Below, in pieces: positions 34,235-40,910 of a stretch of 64,000 bases of DNA (the first letter of the stretch is position 1; every line of letters starts with the position of its first letter). The position numbers and the translations under genes were made by a program. The DNA is from DAOTXR01 sp034435375 (GTDB taxonomy: Bacteria; Chloroflexota; Anaerolineae; Aggregatilineales; UBA3940). The notes under the pieces are model-generated. The model was given only the letters and a program-made list of their open reading frames with translations. It searched no databases and had not been told where the DNA came from. The stretch lies in the NCBI GenBank assembly GCA_034435375.1, contig DAOTXR010000062.1:62001-126000 (forward strand), read 5' to 3'.

Positions 34235-34864
34235 CTAAGCTCGAGCCACCCACGGATTGAGCCGACGCTCTTCACCGATGGTGGTCGGCTCACCATGCCC
34301 GGAGTAAACTACCACCTCGTCGGGTAACTCGAACAACACCTTGGTGATCGAGTCGAAGAGTTGTGCAGTGTTGCCACCGGGCAGGTCAGTGCGACCAATG
34401 CCACGTCTAAAGAGCACATCGCCGTCAAACACAGCTCTACTGGCCTCTTCGTAAAATGACACGTGACCCGGGGTATGGCCTGGTGTATATAACACCTGAA
34501 GCCGCAGGGTGCCAACCTCCAGCACATGACCTGGAATCAGCAGCCGATCTGGTGCCGGGCTAGGCTGAAGCGGAATTCCCCATGCATCCGCGCCACCCTT
34601 AAGGCGCAGCAGGGGCAACTCGGCCTCATGAATGGCAAACAGGGCCCCGGTTTCAGCAATAAGCGCCGCATTCCCGCCGATATGGTCAAAGTGGGCATGA
34701 GTGTTGAGGACATATCTTACGTGTGCTTTGCGAGCTGCAATTGCCTCACGGATCGAAGGGGCATTCCAGCCTGGGTCAATCAGCGCAGCCTCGCCTGTCT
34801 GAGGGCAGGTGACTAAATAACAGTTGGTCTGGAGCGGGCCGACAGGCAGGATATCTATATGCAT
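34235..34864 (-). CDS. Metallo-beta-lactamase-fold hydrolase (glyoxalase II-like)
   Basis: A 209-residue MBL-fold protein of the compact glyoxalase II/YcbL-like group. The zinc motif is HAHFDH at residues 56-61, followed by TPGHTPGHVSF and FDGDVLFRRGIGRTDLPGG, and a final SGHGEPT. These features fit a hydroxyacylglutathione-hydrolase-like thioesterase. A role in methylglyoxal detoxification is tempting because mgsA is 2.8 kb away, but the genes are not co-transcribed. The start at 34864 (MHIDILPVG) is taken. It is convergent with the binding-protein gene with only three bases between stops. Confidence 0.85.
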   Translation of the reverse strand: MHIDILPVGPLQTNCYLVTCPQTGEAALIDPGWNAPSIREAIAARKAHVRYVLNTHAHFDHIGGNAALIAETGALFAIHEAELPLLRLKGGADAWGIPLQPSPAPDRLLIPGHVLEVGTLRLQVLYTPGHTPGHVSFYEEASRAVFDGDVLFRRGIGRTDLPGGNTAQLFDSITKVLFELPDEVVVYSGHGEPTTIGEERRLNPWVARA

Positions 34865-34991
34865 AGACACTCTCAATAACCTCACGGCGGGAACGTAATA
34901 GGACTATCGGATTATATCATGTTGCTGGAGGGTGCTATATGATGAGAGTAAATGCTAACGATTTTATAACAATGGTCTTATTGGTTCCACT

Positions 34992-36905
34992 ATGTTACAG
35001 GCAGAGGCGGTCCGGTATGCCCCGTATTACCGCACAAGCTGGGCGCTGGTGGTGGGCATCAGCGACTATCTGTATATGCCGCCATTATCTTGCGCCACGA
35101 ACGATGCCACCGATGTTGCCCACCTGCTCGTTGCCCGTCTTGGCTTTCCTCAAGACCAGGTCCTCTTGCTCCTGAACAAACAGGCCGCCCGGGAGAACAT
35201 CCTAGCAGCCTTCGATACGACCCTCAATCGGCACAACCTCGCGCCGGATGATCGCCTACTGATCTTCTTCGCCGGGCATGGTGTGACCAGGCAAACCCAC
35301 AATGGCCCTAATGTGGGCTACATTGCACCGATTGAGGCTCAGCCAACCGCATGGCGCACCCTGATCCGCATGAGTGATCTGATCGACCAGGCTCGTTTCC
35401 TTCCAGCCAAGCATATCCTCTTCATCCTGGACGCCTGTTACAGCGGCCTCTCGTTTTACCGGGGATCGATGCCCGATCTTATGGTCGAGCACTTTGTGAT
35501 GCAGAGAGCGGTGCAACTGATCACCGCAGGCAAGGACGACGAACAGGTCGCCGATGGCGGCGATCGTACCGGAAACAATTCGGTCTTTACACGGGCGCTA
35601 CTCGATGCATGGCTCGGTGAGGCGGCCACAGCAACCGGATTGATGACTGCCAGTGATGTGATGCAGTATGTGTATCGCCGTGTGATCTCCCAACCTGATG
35701 CTCGTCAGACGCCACAGTTTGGTTGGCTGGACGGCAACGGAGATTTCGTGTTCCAGTTTCCCAGGCAACGCGGGTTGGAACCCGTGCTGGAGGTTGCCCT
35801 GAGGCAGGGCAGCGTCCCAGCACGCCTGTACGCCATCAATGAACTGACAGACATCGCCAGCAGTGGTGTGCAACCTGGCGCGAGGTTGGCTGTGCAGCGG
35901 CTGTATGAGATCGCCGAGCGTGACCCCGATCCACGAGTTGCTCACATGGCCCGGCTCGTGTTGGGTGTCGAGCGCGACAGGCCACTACTCCTGCCATTAA
36001 ATGACGACATCCCCCCAGCCCCGCTAGAGGCTTCCACTCAGCCTGCCCAACAGCCAGCCGCTGCAATCGCGCGGGGAACCGAGCCTGTTCAACCTTATTG
36101 GGGGACGCTGGCGACGTTGATCATGGCAGCAGCTATATTCCTGAGCACATTGACAATCACTAGCCTCACCCTATGGAGAGAACATCCGCCGCCGGATGGC
36201 TCACAAGGAACCTCTACGACAGAAGCCGCTCTCACGTCTGCCGCAGAACACATGACGATCCAGATCACGCCCGACAGCACATTGGCGACTTCAATCCCAA
36301 CAACGGTCCTCCATCCTGCCACAGCCACAGCAGCACTTGATCTTGTGCCAGAGGGGGCTGAGGTCCTGTTCCAAGACGACTTCTCAGCACCAGCCGATCG
36401 CTGGTATGAGTCGCCCAATAACACTGAAGCTGTGTGGGAAGTCAGTGACGGCGAGATGGTGTTCACTGTGAACAAGCCGATCAACCTGTGGATTGCACGG
36501 CCTCGCCGGTTGACTGTGTCGAGTGCATTCATATCGACAGATACACGCTTGATCACAGACATACCCAGCGCCGGGTTCGGGCTGATCTTCTACCTACGTG
36601 ACTACGACAATTATTTCTACTACCGCATTGGTGCAAACGGTACAGCTTCACTGATACTTCACGAGCAAGGTGACCGACGCTATCTGCTCCCACCTACCCC
36701 GCTGGACACTCTTCCACGCACAACCATTCACCGCCTTGGTGTTGATCTGGAAGGGGCGAAGATCGCACTTTTCTACGATGGCATAGAAGTCGCCACGCTA
36801 CGCCACAACTTGTGGTACAGCGGCCAGGTAGGGTTGAGTGTCGAAAGTGGGTTGGATGCACCAGTCAGCGTGGCGTTTGATAATTTCGTGGCCTACATGC
36901 GTTAA
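34992..36905 (+). CDS. Membrane caspase-like (orthocaspase) protein with C-terminal lectin-like domain
   Basis: A 637-residue protein with an N-terminal caspase-like peptidase domain (about 15-255), a HEAT-like helical stretch (265-330), one membrane helix (371-394), a Ser/Thr-rich linker and an outside beta-sandwich domain of concanavalin/LamG type (about 455-637). The catalytic dyad is H96 in FFAGHGV and C149 in LDACYSG. The peptidase therefore sits in the cytoplasm and a sugar- or protein-binding domain outside. Metacaspases cut after Arg/Lys. The ATG at 34992 has no Shine-Dalgarno sequence, and the stop at 34956 limits the frame. Confidence 0.85.
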   Translation: MLQAEAVRYAPYYRTSWALVVGISDYLYMPPLSCATNDATDVAHLLVARLGFPQDQVLLLLNKQAARENILAAFDTTLNRHNLAPDDRLLIFFAGHGVTRQTHNGPNVGYIAPIEAQPTAWRTLIRMSDLIDQARFLPAKHILFILDACYSGLSFYRGSMPDLMVEHFVMQRAVQLITAGKDDEQVADGGDRTGNNSVFTRALLDAWLGEAATATGLMTASDVMQYVYRRVISQPDARQTPQFGWLDGNGDFVFQFPRQRGLEPVLEVALRQGSVPARLYAINELTDIASSGVQPGARLAVQRLYEIAERDPDPRVAHMARLVLGVERDRPLLLPLNDDIPPAPLEASTQPAQQPAAAIARGTEPVQPYWGTLATLIMAAAIFLSTLTITSLTLWREHPPPDGSQGTSTTEAALTSAAEHMTIQITPDSTLATSIPTTVLHPATATAALDLVPEGAEVLFQDDFSAPADRWYESPNNTEAVWEVSDGEMVFTVNKPINLWIARPRRLTVSSAFISTDTRLITDIPSAGFGLIFYLRDYDNYFYYRIGANGTASLILHEQGDRRYLLPPTPLDTLPRTTIHRLGVDLEGAKIALFYDGIEVATLRHNLWYSGQVGLSVESGLDAPVSVAFDNFVAYMR

Positions 36906-36963
36906 AGGCAGCGATTGGCCAATCGATTCTCCTTCGTATAAAGGCATCCGGGGATAAACGGAG

Positions 36964-37845
36964 TCAATCGGGGACTACCCCCTCAAACAGATCAGTCTCA
37001 CGCAGGCGTGCATCACTAACCGGCGGGTAGGCTCGCATATAGGTCTCTGTGTAGATCCCTGTCAGCAAACGGCGGACACGCTGGAGCAGGCTCGGTCGAC
37101 CCATAGGCCCCAATTGGCTAGCGTGACACATCCTGGCCCGCTCGGCCTGATCGGCGTACTTACGGGTCTTAAGCCGGGCATGGATGGGATAGGCATGTTC
37201 GGCAATCTCACGGTAGTTGATATCCTTGTTACGACCCATATGCTCCGGGTCCTGTCCCAAGAGCGGAAGCAGCCCGACAAGGAATTTAACTGCCCGTCGA
37301 TCGAACGTCATATAGTAAAGTTTCTGAGGGCCATATGGCAACAGCCCAGCTTCGATCTGCTCCGGGTACCGTTGCGGGTCGCTAGCAGCGTAAAACGCAC
37401 GAGTCGTGGCATCGTGCATTCGGATGTGATCAGGATGCCCATAGCCTCCATAGGGATCGAAGGTTACCACTACTTGCGGACGTACCTCGCGAATCACTTC
37501 CGTCACACGCCGAGTCACCTCATCCAGGTCAGCAGCATAGAGGCTGTCAGGGTGGTGATTGTCAGGCGATCCGGCCATGCCAGAGTCACGGTAACCAAAA
37601 GCGTAGATGTGCGAGAAGCCCAATGCCTGTGCCGCACAGCACAGCTCAGCCATACGAAGTTGGGCCATAGTCTGGTAATCTTGCATGAACTCAGGATCGG
37701 TGGTGCCTACATCACCGTTGGTCGAGCAGATCAAATAAATATCCACCCCTTCGCTTACATAGCGTGCAATGGTTCCCGCCATGCCAAAAGACTCATCATC
37801 CGGGTGGGCTACTGAAACCAGCATACGCCGCGTGTAGCTGCTCAC
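36964..37845 (-). CDS. PIG-L family N-acetyl sugar deacetylase
   Basis: A 293-residue zinc deacetylase of the PIG-L/LmbE family. The zinc motif AHPDDES sits at residues 13-19 and the second His in GHPDHIRMHDA lies in the middle. Relatives include BshB (bacillithiol), MshB and Mca (mycothiol) and phosphatidylinositol-GlcNAc deacetylases. The ligand here is unknown; no other thiol-synthesis gene is seen. Its start overlaps the stop of the AAA-RF2 fusion gene by four bases (ATGA), so the two proteins are produced together as the tail of the uvrA operon. Confidence 0.87.
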   Translation of the reverse strand: MSSYTRRMLVSVAHPDDESFGMAGTIARYVSEGVDIYLICSTNGDVGTTDPEFMQDYQTMAQLRMAELCCAAQALGFSHIYAFGYRDSGMAGSPDNHHPDSLYAADLDEVTRRVTEVIREVRPQVVVTFDPYGGYGHPDHIRMHDATTRAFYAASDPQRYPEQIEAGLLPYGPQKLYYMTFDRRAVKFLVGLLPLLGQDPEHMGRNKDINYREIAEHAYPIHARLKTRKYADQAERARMCHASQLGPMGRPSLLQRVRRLLTGIYTETYMRAYPPVSDARLRETDLFEGVVPD

Positions 37846-40823
37846 GATCCCTCCTCATCCCTCGGTGTGATACCGCCCACAGCCTCACGACGCAGATACG
37901 CTTCCAGGAACGGGTCAATTTCACCGGCCAGTGTAGCGTTCAGTCTGCCGATCTTCAGGCCAGTGCGCGGATCGTGCACATAGCGCCGCTTAAAACGCAC
38001 ATATGACCGCACGACATAGCGCCACAGCGGATCGCCAGCTGTAGTAATCACCTTACTACCGACCACCGATGCAATCCAGAGCAATGTGACAGCCTCCTGC
38101 ACCAGGTCTTCAGCAGGAAGCCCGCCCACAAGCACCAGCGGATCGAGTCCGGGTATGGTCGCTTCGACCAGCGTGGTCAGCCGCTTACTGAACAGCCCTG
38201 CCCGGTTCACCGAACGTGCCTCTGTCTTGAACTTGGCGCGTTGTAGAGCGGGAAGCTCTGTCTTTGGGAGGTCTGGCCAGATTGACACGACCGCTTGCAC
38301 AACCTGGCGTTTCGCGCTGTCACCTTCAGATGGCTGTACCAGTCGGTGCAAGCCCGCCTCACCCCGCAGCAAGCCATAGGCTCCGTAACCCTCAATGCTC
38401 AGCCACAGTCCGCCTATGGAGGTTGAACCAGTCAGGTCTTCAGAAATAACCAGCGCAGGAAACTCGCGTCGTGCTGCCCAACCCAGATACATGCGTCCCA
38501 GCTCAGCAGCCCACTGCACAGCAGCCTTGCGTCGTCCACGCACCTCGATGTGCAAGTACACCCCGCATGTGTCCCATGGACCGGTAAACAACAGTGTCAA
38601 CTCAGCGCGAGGGAGTTCCCGCACTAGGTAGCGATAGCGCAGGGCTGCTTCGCTCAGAGCCTCAGCACGCCCGGAGATAGCGTCGTGTAGATAACCAGCT
38701 AGCTCATTCAGGTTGCGGCGCAGGCCATCGACCAGTTCCACTTGACCGCTGAGCCGACCCAATTCTTCCAGACGGGGTTGTATAGTCTGCGGATCGTCCC
38801 AGAAGGCAGGGGTAGACATGGCCCGCATCAGGTCGCCCAGCCGGACACGCGCCCCCTGGACGTGATGGGCGGTTTCCAACGCCGCAACACGCTGGCGTAG
38901 CAAAGGCAGCCCAGACTGCATGTAAGGAACAGTTAGGCGATCGGGAAGCCGGCGGATGTCAAGCAGTGGAGCGGCAGGCGCTACCTCCTCGACAATGTGG
39001 CTGGTTGATGGCAGAACCAGCGCAGAGGCCACCCGGTCATTACGCATGAACAGACGCAATAGCGAACCAGAAGGTGGATTGTTCCGGATGAGTTGCTGAG
39101 CCAAAGGGTAGGTAATCATCTTCTCGATCTGCCGGGCGAGGTAGCGAGCTCCATACTGCTGGCTATAGCCATGCTCGACTACATATTCTATGACATCCTC
39201 ATCAACCTCAACTTCCACACCGCGCCGCAAGATTCCTTCTCGTTGGAGGATCTCCTGCACACGACGATAGGCAATCTCCCGCAGCACTGGTTTGGTGAGC
39301 GGTTTGAAGAACAGGACACTGTCGATCCGGTTGATGAATTCCGGCGTGAAAAACTGCACCATCTCCTCGCGGATGCGCTGCTCTTGCTCCTCTACCGAAA
39401 CAGCCGGGCCAAACCCCAGCTTGCCGCTTGACAGCATTCGTGCCCCAAAGTTGCTGGTCAGGATGACAATCGAGTTGCGCAGGTTAACTACCTCGGATGC
39501 ACCGTTGATCAGTATCCCCTCGTCAAAGAGTTGGAGGAAACGTTGGAAGACCTCCGGATCGGCCTTCTCAAACTCGTCTAGCAGCATGACGGCAAAGGCG
39601 TGGTCCTGCAAACGCATAGTGATCTGGCCACGCCGCGACGCCAGGTCAAAACCCATCGGATTGCCGAACAGGGTATGGACATGCCAGTCAGACGAGTAGT
39701 CTGCCATGTTGAAACGGACAATGTGCTCGTCGCTCCCAAACAAGTAGATTGCCAAGGCACGAGCCAGCTCAGTCTTGCCAACGCCCGTCGGGCCGATGAA
39801 AAGGAACACGCCCATGGGACGATTAGGGTTATTGAGGCGCGTGCGGAGCAGGCTTAGGGATTGGACGATCACATCGACTGCTTGGTCTTGGCCCAACACT
39901 CGGTCGCTGAAGTAGCGCCGCACAGCCTGTTCGTCGTACGGCTCGTCGTCAGAAAGCAACATCCGCGGCAGGCCAGTGTTTTGGCGAAACCGTTCAACGA
40001 TATCCTGGCGCGTGATTATCCGCGGCCCCTCGGCACGCTCGGAGAGAAGCGCAATGCCCTCGCTAATCAGGTCAATGGCCTTGCCAGGAAGTTGTTCTGC
40101 GAGCGAGAAGCGACGAGTTAGATCCAGCGCGGCTTCAACTGCATCGCTGACGATCTCGACACCTTGCCTCAGTTGTAAGTCCTCAGCGGAGCGCTGCACT
40201 ATCCGGCGGGCCACCTCAAGCGGTGGCTCAGGGATGCGCACTTCCATCAGCACATGTTTGTACTCCGGGTAGGTTTCGAGAAAGTTGTGGACAGCCTGGG
40301 TGCGGGCCTCAGCCAGGATACGGTTGGTCGAGCTCTGAAGTTGGCCTAGCAGAAACTGGGCCATGTCATAGGGGTCCTCCATTGTCGCACCGGCCAATAA
40401 GGTGGTCGGGAGGGCATCAACAACCAGGATGACCTCAGGATGGGAAACCCACATCATCATCAGCAAGCCGAGCTTCTCGTGCCACTCTTGAACGCCGAAC
40501 GCCCGCAGGATGCTGCGGGCGCTCAAGGCCCACAGCTCACTACCTCTCAACGACTCTGGGCAACGGCCTGCCTGTATGCGTGCAGCAACCTCTTGAAGTA
40601 CAGCCGTCTTGCCGACACGTGGTCCCCCTGTGACAATGATGCGCCCCTTCAGTGGGGAGGCCAGCGAAGTGAGAATCTGATCCACTTCCTGATCGCGCTC
40701 ATAGGCCGTGGGCAACTGACCTTGAGCTGCTCTTTCGGTCAGGTTAGTGGCACACTGATTCAGCAGATCATGCAGACTTGGGCTGATCTCTTCATCCTGA
40801 AGACCCATCGTCGATGGCAGCAC
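37842..40823 (-). CDS. Clp/Hsp100-type AAA+ ATPase fused to a GGQ-less RF2-like region
   Basis: A 993-residue fusion. Residues 1-290 match the first AAA+ module of ClpA/B/C without the N-domain or middle domain: Walker A GGPRVGKT (66-73) is kept, but Walker B reads VVDAL (Glu lost) and the arginine finger is missing, so this module is probably hydrolysis-dead. Residues about 295-580 form an intact second module: Walker A GPTGVGKT (344-351), Walker B LLDEFEK with D416-E417, LGF (469-471) at the ClpP-docking position, R499 finger in EFINRID and sensor 2 GAR (R560). Residues 640-980 match peptide chain release factor 2 end to end: FWDDP (674), WAAELGRMYLGWA near 770-783, HRLVQPSEGDSAKR (826-839) and the C-terminal RTGLKIG...DPFLEAYLR (953-978). 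RF2's SPF and GGQ motifs are absent. GTG at 40823 has GGAGGGAAGG just upstream; a TTG at 40868 is possible. Confidence 0.85.
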   Translation of the reverse strand: MLPSTMGLQDEEISPSLHDLLNQCATNLTERAAQGQLPTAYERDQEVDQILTSLASPLKGRIIVTGGPRVGKTAVLQEVAARIQAGRCPESLRGSELWALSARSILRAFGVQEWHEKLGLLMMMWVSHPEVILVVDALPTTLLAGATMEDPYDMAQFLLGQLQSSTNRILAEARTQAVHNFLETYPEYKHVLMEVRIPEPPLEVARRIVQRSAEDLQLRQGVEIVSDAVEAALDLTRRFSLAEQLPGKAIDLISEGIALLSERAEGPRIITRQDIVERFRQNTGLPRMLLSDDEPYDEQAVRRYFSDRVLGQDQAVDVIVQSLSLLRTRLNNPNRPMGVFLFIGPTGVGKTELARALAIYLFGSDEHIVRFNMADYSSDWHVHTLFGNPMGFDLASRRGQITMRLQDHAFAVMLLDEFEKADPEVFQRFLQLFDEGILINGASEVVNLRNSIVILTSNFGARMLSSGKLGFGPAVSVEEQEQRIREEMVQFFTPEFINRIDSVLFFKPLTKPVLREIAYRRVQEILQREGILRRGVEVEVDEDVIEYVVEHGYSQQYGARYLARQIEKMITYPLAQQLIRNNPPSGSLLRLFMRNDRVASALVLPSTSHIVEEVAPAAPLLDIRRLPDRLTVPYMQSGLPLLRQRVAALETAHHVQGARVRLGDLMRAMSTPAFWDDPQTIQPRLEELGRLSGQVELVDGLRRNLNELAGYLHDAISGRAEALSEAALRYRYLVRELPRAELTLLFTGPWDTCGVYLHIEVRGRRKAAVQWAAELGRMYLGWAARREFPALVISEDLTGSTSIGGLWLSIEGYGAYGLLRGEAGLHRLVQPSEGDSAKRQVVQAVVSIWPDLPKTELPALQRAKFKTEARSVNRAGLFSKRLTTLVEATIPGLDPLVLVGGLPAEDLVQEAVTLLWIASVVGSKVITTAGDPLWRYVVRSYVRFKRRYVHDPRTGLKIGRLNATLAGEIDPFLEAYLRREAVGGITPRDEEGS

Positions 40824-40910
40824 AGAACCTTCCCTCCATGTTGTGAACAGCCCGCCAACATCTGGCAAGCACAGTCCGCGCTCAGTAGGCGCAGGACCGC
40901 CTTGTCGCTC

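Noticed and set aside
34939..35175. 78-codon frame with a good Shine-Dalgarno sequence before the caspase gene
   Set aside because: It mostly overlaps the caspase domain in another frame and its product is not protein-like; kept only as an oddity about initiation.
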